A DNA stretch of 64,000 nt, from assembly GCA_029706075.1 (NCBI GenBank), contig JAINUG010000023.1, forward strand, positions 1,951,501 to 2,015,500, in the 5' to 3' direction. Made by a program: the position numbers and the translations under genes. Under the pieces are notes generated by a model. It was not told the DNA's origin, did not search any database, and saw nothing but the letters and a program-made list of their open reading frames with translations. This document shows, one piece after another, positions 14,150-26,900 of this stretch; the first letter of the stretch is position 1, and every line of letters begins with the position of its first letter. The DNA is from Aldrovandia affinis. Lineage: Eukaryota; Chordata; Actinopteri; Notacanthiformes; Halosauridae.

Positions 14150-17100
14150 GGTTCAGAGGTCCCTGTGAGGTGAGGGGTGCCCTACCTCTGGTCTCCAGGG
14201 TTGTGGAGTGAACTGAGACTGCCAGGATCTGCTCTCCCCCTCACCGCCGGGAGACTAGAGACACACACACACACACAAACACGCACACACACACACATGC
14301 ACACATGCATACATACACACACACACATGCACACACGCATATCCACGGACGCACAAATGTACACACACACACACATGCACATATCCACGCATGCACAAAT
14401 GTACACAGACACACACACACATAAACAAACACACATGCACACACACACACATGCATACACATAGACCCACAAACAGACACACAGTAGACAGACAGGGACA
14501 GATTTAGACATTATTCAAACATTTTACCAATAAAAACAATTCATTCCAACGAGGAAGAAACAGGAAGTGAAATACAAAAGGAGAGAGAAAGAGAGTGAGA
14601 GAGAGAGAGAGAGAGTGAGAGAGAAAGAGAGAGAGAGAGAGTGAGAGAGAAAGAGAGCGAGAGAGAGAGACAGAGAGAGAGAGAGAAAGAGAGAGAGAGA
14701 ACAAGAAGGGGAGAGAGGAAGAAACTGAGGAAGAGAGAGATAGAAAGGGGAAAAAAGAGTGAGATAGATAGAGAGAAAAAACCAAACAGCATTTCTAAAG
14801 TAAATGTTACAGCAATCTTCACAACATAGTGTCTTCACTTAAAGTTTGTGACTATCAATGCCACTGGAGGCTTGCCTTGTGGCAGTGCTTTCGGCACCGT
14901 TGCCATTACTGATGAGAGACACACATGTGGAGCTCGCCGGTGGAGGCCGCTCATTTCTTCCTTTCATCCCTTCTTTTTACCTCTTTCGCTGCTGCTTGTC
15001 TGTTTGGGGGATTCACCTCATTCCAAGCACTGAACTCTAGAGTCGAGAGAGAACAACATGTCACTCGCCGTAAACAGTGTTGCTTTTAAATGAGCTTTGC
15101 TCGACATTATCTGAAAATAACAAATGATCTTTGGTCCAAACAAACCATGGTAAGTCTCCTCAGACTGGCGAGCCAGGCTAACTGCTCTGTGAGCGCAGCA
15201 CTGCCAGGTGTCTGTGCTGTGCATTGGGGAGAACCACCGCTTGCTCTCGTTCTCCTGCATTCGCTTATAACGCCACTTCGTTTCACAGTGCATTGGAAGT
15301 TTTTCCTTCCTCTGACATGCCTAGAAATAGTGCTCAGCTCTCCTGCCGCTACATTTGTTAGGATGAGTTACAGCCATTTGCATTCTGGGAGCAGTAGTAT
15401 TATTTTAAATAGGCCAGCACGGAGTGGTGGCTTGGGAACCAGAAGGCAGTCGGTCCAAATCGAGCACTTGAGCGTGGCTCACCTGAAAGACTTAAACAAA
15501 TACCCAGTGGTGTAATGGTAAATGTAAACTATGGCAGCAAAGAAAACACACACACACACACACACATATATATGTATATATAATATGGAGCCTCGGATGG
15601 CGTAACGGTCAAAACATTTGCCCGGAATGCAAGTTGCCCACTGGCCAGGAGCCCCGATTGGGGGCGGCGTTTCGCTGTCCACCCCAGGGGGAAAGGGGGA
15701 GGGAACGCCGACACGGGCTCGGCGAGGAGCGGTTGGGCGACCTTGTAAAACATAGTTGGGTCATGGTATTAGTTTGTCCCCTGGAGGCGGGCGGCGAGTT
15801 CGTGAGGGAGGGAGGGTAAATCAAAAGGGTATAAGTGGCCACCAAATTGGGAGAAAAACAATCAGAAACAAATGTGAGATAATATACAGTACATAATATG
15901 GCATTTTCTTTTTTTACAACATAAATCTGAAGGGTGTGGAGGTTTAAAAAAAAACTAAAGCACACATAGAGAAGCACGGGACAGAGGCATAAAGCATGAA
16001 TGTTTGAGGTCACTGTATCCGGACTGTATGGTCCTGGTGAACGGGCCTGTTCTAGTCTAGAGCATACCATTTGGCCACAGTTTTCAACAGTGGCTGACTT
16101 CCAGCTGAGAGGCTGTCAGCACAGGACAGACACAGGAAAGCCACTTGGATCAAACTCTCACCAGAGCTGGCGTGCAGTAGTTTGTTTACTGTTCTATAGT
16201 TACTATAGTTACTACGTTACCATACTGGGACCACAAAGCAGCTGTGCATGGTTTTGGGGCTGGGCCCGTGGGTTTCCCTGCTAGGTAATTGAGGCTTTTC
16301 CTTCCCTGGTAGGGAAATAACCACCCAGCCAGGGTCGTGACAGAAATTGCACCAAGCTGGTTGTTTGCAACAGGCGCCACAGCTTGGAGGGGGTTGCAAT
16401 GACGTGACCGACTTTCAAACACAACTGAAAATTTAAAATTGAGAGGAAAAGGGAAAAAATGTGACTGTTTTTTTTTTAGTGTTGGTGTGGAAGCCCTGCA
16501 AGGGTAACACTTCAAACAGCAATGAACTCAAGAAAGGCATTCTGTAAATTATAATATAATATATATGCCATTTAGCAGACGCTTTTATCCAAAGCGACTT
16601 ACAGTAGTGAATGCATACATTTTCAGTATATGTGGCCCCAGTGTTGTTATACAACAGGCGGCAGGTCGTAGGTGAAGTGCAGGTGAACGCCAAGTTGTTT
16701 TTATAAAATCTAAACAACCATACCCGTTGTAACTACCATCGTTAATGTAGTAGGTGCAGATTTAAGTGTGGAGTGGATTTATACCAGCATGCGGATTTCC
16801 CACCTTCTGAAAATGCTGAATAACGATGACAAGGATGTTAGGGAGCTGGCTCGATCCTCCCTGTTCCTGGACCTAAGGAGACGTAAGGTCCCACTGGCCA
16901 GGGAGTCAGAGCCCCACTTCCTCGGATTCAGAAGGAAACCCAGCGGGAAACTTGACACCCATTCCGCTGGTTTTGGGGTTTGGTCAGATTGGCCGGATCT
17001 GAACGACCTCTGTGTCCGAACTGGAGTGTCCCTGGAGTGGGCGCGGTCTGACTCTGGGACCGTGAGGGTCTCAGATGACATTATAACTGACCCCCTCATC

Positions 17101-20100
17101 CAGGTCAAGGCAACAGTCACATATGCTGGACACAGTCACCTGCTAACATCTACAGGTGCCAGGCGAATTCTCATGGAACATAGACAACAACAAAACTGGA
17201 CTGGACTAAAACTTCAGGGAAAACTTGCATGTCTTCCCTCTGCCGATCATTCTGTTTCTCATTCATTCTTTAAGAACACTGCACTCAATGAGGACATTGT
17301 CACATTTACAGTGAAAGCCAGACTACAAGTCCTTTCTACCAGACTCAATCTCTCTATCTGGTTTCCTACTACTCAGGTTCCCCATTGCTTACACAACACC
17401 ACAGAACAGGTCACTGAAACAATGTCACACATCTTGAATGGCTGTTATGCTTACAAATGAATGTACATAGCACGTCATGACAGAATAGTGGACCTCATAG
17501 TGAAGGACATATTAAACCATTTCTCTTCTTCAGTGAGAATGTACAAACATTCCCGTGTCAATCCTTCCATGTTCCATCTCTGTGATAGTAACCTAGACAT
17601 TTTTACACAGTTGTCTGAAATAAAGGCTTCCTCTAGGCTAGTGTCAAAGGTGCAGGCTATCTCTAATACAGACACTTCTCTGGACTCTTCGTTAACCACA
17701 ACAACATCTGGTGTTGTTGTGGTTAACGAAGAGTCCAGAGAAGTGTCTGTATTAGAGATAGCCTGCACCTTTGACACTAGCCTAGAGGAAGCCTTTATGA
17801 CCAAGGCCATTAAATACCAACCACTCCTAAATACCATCTCAGAGCTAGGCTATAGGTGCAGACTATCCGTTTTCATATTTGGCAGCCTAGGACATATTCA
17901 CAGGTTGGTTGTTAGAGGGTTTCAACAACTTGGAATGCCCAAAAAGGGGGCTAAAAGGCTTGCAAAATATTGTGCTGTCTCTACTATCATTGGCAGCCGC
18001 CATATATGGCGGAGACGCTGCTACTTATACCCATAAGTGATGTGTTTTTGTATCTTGAAGATCTATGCCATGATTTGGTGAATGCAACTTTACTGCACCT
18101 TCAGTATTTGTGTCCTTGTATGCCTTTCTTTATGTGGACATAAATAAATTGTTAAAATGTGTGTGTCTGTGTATGTGTATGTTTATGTGAGTGTGTATTT
18201 GTTAAATATGTACAGTACTGTGCAAAAGTCTTTTGAAAAATTTGAATAATTGAAAAATTCAAATTAAAGCCATTTATCTTGAAAATTCAGTTAGGCGGGC
18301 TATTGCTCACTGAGAATTGCCTTGCTGATGCAAAACTATAATTTTACATCTGTCAAACTAAACAAAATACATGGAATGGCTGGAGTGCCTTGAGGAGAGG
18401 TTTGGGTACCAAACCTGTGTTCTTCTAGCCATCTCATGAGATATCAATACTTTTTGGAAAACACAAGAAATGCTTGTTACTTTTTATTGTATTAATGTTT
18501 ATTTGTATTTATTCTCATGTTAAATAATGTTTTCCAAGCACTTACTGCACAGATAAATAGCTTTAATCATAATTTTCTCAGGTGGCCTAAGACTTTTGAC
18601 ACGGTACTGTATGTGTTAATGTTTGTGTCTCCTTTCAATGCTGAAGGCAGGGTAAGATTTTGACAACATGCGGACAATAAATTGATCTACCACATCGGCA
18701 TTAGCACGGTTGTTTGGTGTCATGCCTATCACATAAAAACATGGTCCGGATTAGTAAAATACCGGTTGCTGTGATGACAAAGACCATGATAATTTTGTCA
18801 CAGATTGAAGTTGAATTACCTACTCAATCATGTATTTTTGGCAGGACCTCTACTATTACACAATTGTGGTTTGGACTTGCCATGTTGACACGTTAACGCA
18901 TAGCTTTCATGTTTTCCTTCTGATCAAGTGTGCACTCACTTGGCCAAAAAAAAAATCTACTGGAAAAATATGTGCATTTATCCCCTTAGCTGCAAGTTTG
19001 AACTTGCCTAGTTTGCATGCTTTGAATAGAAGCATCTTTGACTCATACTTTACAATCTGACAGAACAATTACTGCATTTATTACAAAGTTATTCTAAAAA
19101 AAGACTCCTTTCTTAGTAAAAGACGGATGCAAATATTTTTCTTTTATACAAGACAACAGAAGAATCGAAGACAATCAATGTGTTCCAGACAACAGCCTGG
19201 GAAACTTTATAACTAGGACGCCTACACACTGTGCTACTTCCTAGCTTGTGAAGGGCAGTTACGGTCACGAATTGAATTGTTGAATGCAGCTCTGGGAACA
19301 TATCCTATGGTTTGACGAAGCAGGAACAGAATAAAATGCGAAAACATGCAAAGGGGCTGATATCTCGTTACCATTAATGGCGAAACGTTGGCAGATTATA
19401 GGAGTCTAGTTTTACCCGTGAATAAAGGACTTCCTTCTCACAACGTTACAAAGCATTCACCTCATTGTGCAACTGCGACTCCTCCTGAAAACAATTGGGG
19501 GAAAAAAATTATTTCTGTGAACTACTGGCTTTAAATACCTCTCCTATATCCTAAAACTCCCATGGAGCGCACAACCATGACCGTACCTACCTATGAGGCA
19601 AATCAGGCCGTGGCCTCCTGGTCTTTATTCCAACTTAAAATCAATATGAACAGAAACCACAGATTAACTCATTTATATTGATATTTTATTGTATGTAGTA
19701 TAAGCATAAACATAAGTTAATGTGTTCAATATGAGCTTTTTTGGTGTTCATGGTAACCATGATAGGGACTAGTGCCTCTGGTGGCCTCAGTAAAAATGTT
19801 CTCCTGGCCACGGCCCAGCACAAGGCCCCGATGCTGCCTGGGAAAAGCTTCGGGAACAAAGACGTGTCTCTTTTGGTCTTTCCGAAAAAGAAACGTCGTC
19901 CCGGACCTTCCCGAAACCAGAAGTTGTGGAGGATGATTCGGGCATGTGCATATCGACCTATTCCAGTGTGGTGATGAGAATGTGCATTCCCTCACTTTCT
20001 GCTCCGCTGCATAGAGTGGTGGATTAATTACAGAGCCCTGCAAGCCTGTCATTATCTTCACAAGCATGGCATCAGGGTGGAGGCTGCGGGCGGAGGCCCA

Positions 20101-23100
20101 GGTCTGTACTGTAGCAGTGACTAGCAGTGACTTTTCCCCTCCAGCAACATTAACCTGCCATGACCCCCCCCCCTTCACAAACAGAGGTATTTATAGAATA
20201 TGAATGTACTACAGAAAAATAAGGGGAGGGGTTTGTATGGGCGCATAAAAAAACGTGTGTTTTTCTCTTAAATAAATGGCGAACCATTTTCTGTGAAGAA
20301 AGTGTTTCGGTGATAAATGCCAACAACAAAGCATGCTGTGTCTACAGATACAAATGCAACTTTCTACACTTTCACTGGCATTTTGTCCACAAAAACAGGC
20401 CGCCTATTTAAAATAATACTAATACTGTAACTCGTCCTAACAAACCTAATGGCAGGAGAGCTGAGCATTCTACACTTTTCACGTTTCTGAAGTACAGACA
20501 GGGTTGTAAAATAAATGTGTGAACCTGTGCAGGTGAGTAAATCGTTGATTCCAGGGAAGACATTTTGAACTCCCAGAAGTCTTAGTTAGCTTAGTTTCCA
20601 TGATGACTAAGCAATTGACTCTGCACTTTAAGATGCTCAGGTTTAAAGGAATTAAGTTGCATGCTGAGGCTAAATCTTTCATTCGGATTTCAGGCAAAAC
20701 GACTCACGCTGAAGAGACAATGCCAGCACCTCTGAGGTGACATCATAGTCCGGAGAGTTCAGGAGAAATCAATGTTTACTTAATCTACGTTTTCAAAGCG
20801 CAGCAAAACCTGAATATTGCCTCCTGACAAAAAAAGAAAACGTACACAAATCAGAAGGATGAAGTGGGAACCTTACAGCGCAGAGAGGCCTTTAACCAAA
20901 CCACTCGATTTAAATAAGGACCTCACCCGTGGATAGTTCTTCATATTTTCACATTTATTAAAAGACTCAAGGACTTCACAAGGACATCCAAAGACTATTT
21001 TCGAGTTTCAAGGACCTCACTTGTTATTTAATGATCTAATAGTGAATGCATGTAAAAAATTAAAAAGATGTTTTTTTAATGGAAAATTCCTCCCTCCCAG
21101 CTGTTGCCAGTTTGGATGCATGCGTTGGAAATCACAGATGTCACGGAATTGACAACAGTTTACATTTTCCGCAAGGGATATGTATAGTAGCAAAAATAAA
21201 TTATTTCCTTAAAATGCATGAACTGACAGAAAATCAAGCACCTTCAACAAAATTCAAACACTTTCACAACCTTGAGTCACAACATTTAAACGGAGCACTT
21301 TCAGGGCTTTCAATAGCCCCTGCGAGCCCCTTCCAAACCCGTATGTTCTAAGAGAATACAGTGTGCAGGTCCAGCCGAGTGCAGGGTAACTCTGAGGAGA
21401 AGGGGCCTTAATGCACACAGAGATCCAGCCAGGCTAGCCTCCTTCAACTGTACTTAAACAAATGTTCCTGGCGTGTCCAGACACGCCCACAACTGACACA
21501 ACTCCATGTGTGGCGGCAGGGTCATCTTTAAATTGTATCAATTCATTCAGGGTACATAAACACTGTTATGGGTTTGTTTGTTTTTAAACCTGCTTTTGGC
21601 CAAGCAAAAATCATTCAGCCTTCAGTGAACTCCCCTTGATCTTTGGAAAAAGATCCGCCTGCTAAATCCTCATCGAGACGGCTCGGGCTAATGAAAGTGC
21701 GAAAGAGCAGTGCACTGTCACACGAAAAGGGGCTCGGCCGCTGCACTTCTGCGTGAAGAGTAACGAGTTGTCGTTTCAGGCTGTGGTAGGTCTTTCAGAA
21801 AACAAACGTGCGCAAATGGTCAAGTTGCAAAGTCTTCGTGTTACACATCAAGGCCCTTTTGGCTGCGAGAAAGGACAGATTTTACAGCTGGTGCAAAGCA
21901 AACCTATCCCAGCATCAGCGGTTCGTCTTACAGGCTCATCCCGCACCAGAGGTCTAAATGTTTCAGTGATGCTCTGTGAAGCGGGCACTGATCACAGAGG
22001 GACAGGGGGACTGGACCACTCCTCTCTGTGGGTCCTGGTGCAGACCGTTTGCACTGAAGCTCAATTCACACTCGAACGCAAATGCCTGTTGACGCCACCG
22101 TGCAATGCAGGGGGCGTGCGTGACTCAATGCGTGTCCTGAATACTCCGTCCAGATTGTGGAGCTTGTAACACAAAGTGCAGTAGCATGCCTTGCACCAGG
22201 TGGCAGTAGTTATATAGCACTGAGATGTGCCGGGGGCTTGAATCTATTGCTCGCCTGAACTCCTGGCACGCACGAATCAAGAACATACATTGAATTACAC
22301 TATCAATTTCTGTGGTTTACATTGTAAGATTAAAGACTTATCAAAATCATGTCATAAAATTTGATGGCTGATGTGCCGTGGCTACATAATATTTTGTAGC
22401 GCCAGCAGCCCAGATACTTTAATAGGATTGGTGTAATTACATTTACATTTAACTTCACTCCATCAGACCGAATTAAGATCAGTTACTTTCAATAAATTCC
22501 TCCAACCTCTGCACGGCAGGAATCTCTCCTACTCCAGAACCGGAGAGACCGGTTCTCTTGGCCCTGGTGTGCCACTCCTCTGAGAAGGGAGCTCACTCAC
22601 ACCCCACCACCCTGCCCCTGGGAACCTGGCCCCCATTGTCCCACCTCACATGGGCACACGTTTGAACAGGGCACCTGCCAAAATAGAGGCAAAATCGTCG
22701 TGAGCAGAGTTAGAGTTCGGGGACCGGAGCGGTGAAACTAAGAGTTAATGTTTTCTGGAGAGTCCAAAGACCCCCCCTCTCTTTTGGCCTGACGTGTTTC
22801 CATCCCTCACTGCTCCTCTGTTCACTGGGAGGCAGCAGGAGCGAAGGAACAAAGCGCTCATTTAGTCAGAAGAGATTGAATTGAGCAGGCAGGCGGCACT
22901 CTGGGGCCCTGCAGCGCTGAGATGACTTACGGGAGGAATAACTCCTCTTGGGGGCTGGAGGAGTTTCTTCCAGGACATCATTCACCCAGCTCGTGTTTTT
23001 ACCCAAGACCACTTAAGCTACACGTTCCGGAGCCCTTTTTTACAGCTGTTGTTTTCTTTTTTTACCGCACACAGGGGGGAACGGCAGAGACGGGCCACCT

Positions 23101-23891
23101 GAGATTTGACCCTTTGATACTCCCGCGCGACTCCACACTGCTGCCATTCCTACGGGGGAAAAACCTCTGACGGGCACCAAGAAAAAAAACTCCAACCCAA
23201 AAGGCCACCACACCCTCTCTTTCCTTCAACACGCCAGCAGTACACACCTGATACAGAGCGGGGTGACTCGTTCTGACCCTGGTGAAAGGACCCTCTCTTC
23301 GAGATTCGAACGAGCACAGTACCATTTTCTCTTTTAAACAGGGGTCAAAACGAGGCCCGGAATGACACAGAACATGGCTGATAACATGGTCCCTTTAAAA
23401 CTCGCCGGAACTGGTCTTCATGATTCACTTTAATAAAAGTGACTGACGTGCACACGACTGAGCAAGCCCGCAGTGTTCACTTGCATCGGTCAAAAAGTAT
23501 GGAAATGACAATTTTCCCTTCGACTTTCACACCTCATTCACCTCATTCAACTCATTCCTTAACTCAGCTAATGGATAGTAAGTTCAGTCACTATTCATTT
23601 CTTAAATTCCAGTCGCAGTACGTCCCCGCGTTTTTAACAACATTTCTCTCTATTTGCTCACTTCTGGTTAGTGTAAAAGAAACCGTTTGTTGCAATGCTA
23701 TGCAGACTTGACCTCAGAGAAAGCATTCGGCAGTGGCACAACGTCATACATGAAAACACGGCGAAATGAAAAAAACTGTTGCTGTTTTCTCATGTTTGCA
23801 GGCTAGCTAACATGATTTATGGAAATATTGAGAACACTAATAGCTCACATTGTATTGTCATGACTAGCCCAGGTACTGAAACATCCAGTCA

Positions 23892-23925
<34 letters not shown>

Positions 23926-26900
23926 ACACTACCCAAACTTTGGCATCATGGTTGTACTTTTGGGAGGGTGGATGCCACCCGATCCCTCCTGAGACCGGAG
24001 AGCTATCCTGTTCCCCGGGGGGGGGGGGAGCTGCTGTCACTCCCTGGCAGGGACACTTTCGCCAGGACCAAGGAGAAAAAAAAAATGCAACGTGCTCTCT
24101 CTGTTCGAGACTTCTCTGTGAGATCTAACGTGGCTTTGTCCTTGTGACCTCCCTTGTCACGTGAGGGGGGGGGGGGTCACAAAAGGACTTATGCCACTAC
24201 TTCTCAGTGTTTTGTCACTACTGAATGCTGCCCCCCCCCACCCCACCACGTCCTGATCTCATGGTTTTGCAAATACTCCTTTTCACCGCAACAAGTGGCA
24301 CACCGCTCCCTGAAGGTTGTGTGATAACCCACAAGAGAGGGCTGAACTATTTTCCAAAATGATCGCTTGTAGAGCGTCGAAGACCTTCATAAATAATGCA
24401 GATCGTTCCGCTGACATTATCTCAATGGCAAATGTAATTCAGGCTTCGACAACAGCGTACTCAGTTAACCCCGTAATCTCTCAAATGCCCAAATATCCGA
24501 CACGAGTAAGCTATACTCATCACTTTCTTCAGTCACTGAATAGTTCTCCTACCTGTTCCCAAAAAGCACACATGCAAATGACCATGGCTATAAGCAGCAT
24601 TCCTCTCTGCGTCGCCCGCAGCTAAACACATAGCAACTTTGGCAGGGAATTTTGTGGCTTTCTGCACTGACGCATAGGCAACACTGAATCTGAACCTCCA
24701 AGCCTCATCTAAGTGGTTGAACTACTAATAACTGAAATGGCTTCCAGTTTATAGACAGTCTGTTCTAATTCATCAGGTGCTGAATGAGTCTGTGTGCACT
24801 CTGGCTAGGAGCGATGGTTGCCGGAGAGGGGGATTAAGTGTGCACCATGGCCATTAAGCCCGATAAATCTGACACCCCAGTGAACTGGAAGAGCATTTCT
24901 TCTTTTCTGCTTCCCCTGCTCCATGGCAACCCCCAACCCCCACCCCCACCCCCTAGCCCGCCAGCCTGGATCCAAATTGGTTTCCCATCTTTAGCAGCCC
25001 TTCCTCCCCCTGTCAGCTCCTGAGAGAGCGGCTATGGGACCGCCTGGGATCTGGAGGAGTAACAGGTTTGAAAGTCGTTTTTTTTGCGGCAACCTTTATG
25101 GTGGCTGTGGAAATTTACAAGTGAAACCAAGAAAGTCCCCTTCCCCCCTCTCTTCCCTATATCACAGGGAAGGGCTGTGTTAGTCCACGTTCATTTAGGA
25201 AAAGTGCCGATACGCCAGCTGACTCACATGCCCTTATTAGATGAGTAGAGATACTGGTCCACGGTTTTCCCCATTTCGACAAACCGGACTGTCGTGTTTA
25301 AGATTCCTAGAAGCATTTGACTAAAGATAAACCTTTACTGAGATCACGTGGCTTTCTCCAGAGATGCAAAGTTCAGAAAAGGGAGGTTTGGAGGACAGGA
25401 CCATAACTGCTATCAAAACATGTTCATGATTATAAAAAGTTTCCTGCCACTTAATTTGCAGCACAACACCATGTAAATTAGTGTGCTGCCATCAGAAGAA
25501 TTTCCCCGGACTCATATACTCTCGTCCCATTAGATTCTTAAGGGGCAGTGTACTTCACAAACAAACAAAAGCAAAGGCACCTCCAAACTCGGACATTTTC
25601 TAGAACCAGTAGGGCAAATTCAAGCCAGGTTTCAAAAGCCACAAACAAAAGAGGAGCAACTGAAACCAATTACCCCAAACCAATATTGACTTTAACACTC
25701 TCGGAGAAAGACTGATGCCACCAATACGCCAGCTGTCAACAAAACCAATGACGACGCCCCCTTTAAAACTGTTTCTCCTCAGACAGCAGGTACTAGCAAC
25801 CAGCACACAACATAAATAAAATCAAATCACTTCAAGGTGGAACTCCTGCTTCATTCTGCTAAGGCACCATAACTTTAGATGCAGAATGACAACGCCCTGG
25901 CCCAATTTCACAAGCGCATTTACGAGCGCCCGTCACTTCAACACACTTTAATGAGGAGAAAACACAGGAGGGATAAGAGAACATGTGCACAGGCCATGAA
26001 TGATGTAGACAAACAACACGAGCAAACAAATCAGTCACGGAACTGTGCCGGAGTCAACAACAGTGTCTCCACAGCAATTACTGACTGGTTGAGAACACAG
26101 TGGATGACCACCGGGGAGTGGGGGTTGGCGGTTACAGGAACAGGATGGGACGTGAGATTAGAAGAGTTAGGGGTCTTTGCTGATTTAATAAGACTGAAGG
26201 CTCCAGTTGTGATGTAGTCTTGCTCTAGTTGTGATTACTCTTGCCATTTTTAAACACACTCGTTGTAAGGCGCTCTGGAAAAGAGCGTCTGCTAAATGCC
26301 TAAAATGTAATGCGATGTGATGAGAGGCTTAGGGCAGGGCTCTCCCAACCCTGGTTCTGGAGGGCCACAGGGTTTTTTTGATACTCAATTATTTGGTCAA
26401 ATGAAATACGTCGATTACACGGTTAACTCTGTAGGTTTGACCTGGTTGTTGATTTTAAGGTAAAAACCAGCACACCTGCAGCCCTCCAGGACCAGGGCTG
26501 GGGAGCCCTGGCTTAGGGGTGAATCTAACATATGAGCTTCTTTCTTGAGCGAAAAATAGCTTCCATTGCTGTTGTCGAACTTCATATTTTTTATGGACCA
26601 CAGGTCTGTCCCGTTACCCAGGTCAGGTATCTCCACAACCAACATCTGACCAGAACTGTGTCGATTCGTCACATGTAGCGAAACTAGTTGTGCTTCCTTT
26701 TGTCTGCAGAGTGACAGGCACAAGGATGGTGCTGCCATCAGTCCACACAGACATCCAGTTCTGTTTTGAGACAGAGGTAACCAGGAGACTGGGGGGGAGG
26801 GTTGAGCTGGTATATGGACCACACTAAGAATGGAACAATTAAGACTTACAACGGTACCTACATTACATTACATTTACATTTTAGGCATTTAGCAGACGCT

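Noticed and set aside
14182-14511. Cys/Val- and His/Thr-rich ORFs over (CA)n arrays
   Set aside because: Translation of simple repeats; the only supported coding part here is the 69-base b4galnt3 exon in another frame.
14504-14838. Ser/Leu-rich or Arg/Glu-rich ORFs of about 100 codons
   Set aside because: Translation of a (GA)n tract with no start context or homology.
17475-17837. Minus-strand ORF encoding an endonuclease-like peptide
   Set aside because: It is the mirror image produced by the palindrome in the R2-like element, not a separate gene.
19726-20178. 150-codon minus-strand ORF
   Set aside because: No motif or splice pattern recognised and no family could be named; it may be a degraded transposon or chance.
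26415-26822. 135-codon minus-strand ORF with a moderately protein-like middle part
   Set aside because: It overlaps the hAT MITE end, and no conserved domain or b4galnt3 similarity was recognised.
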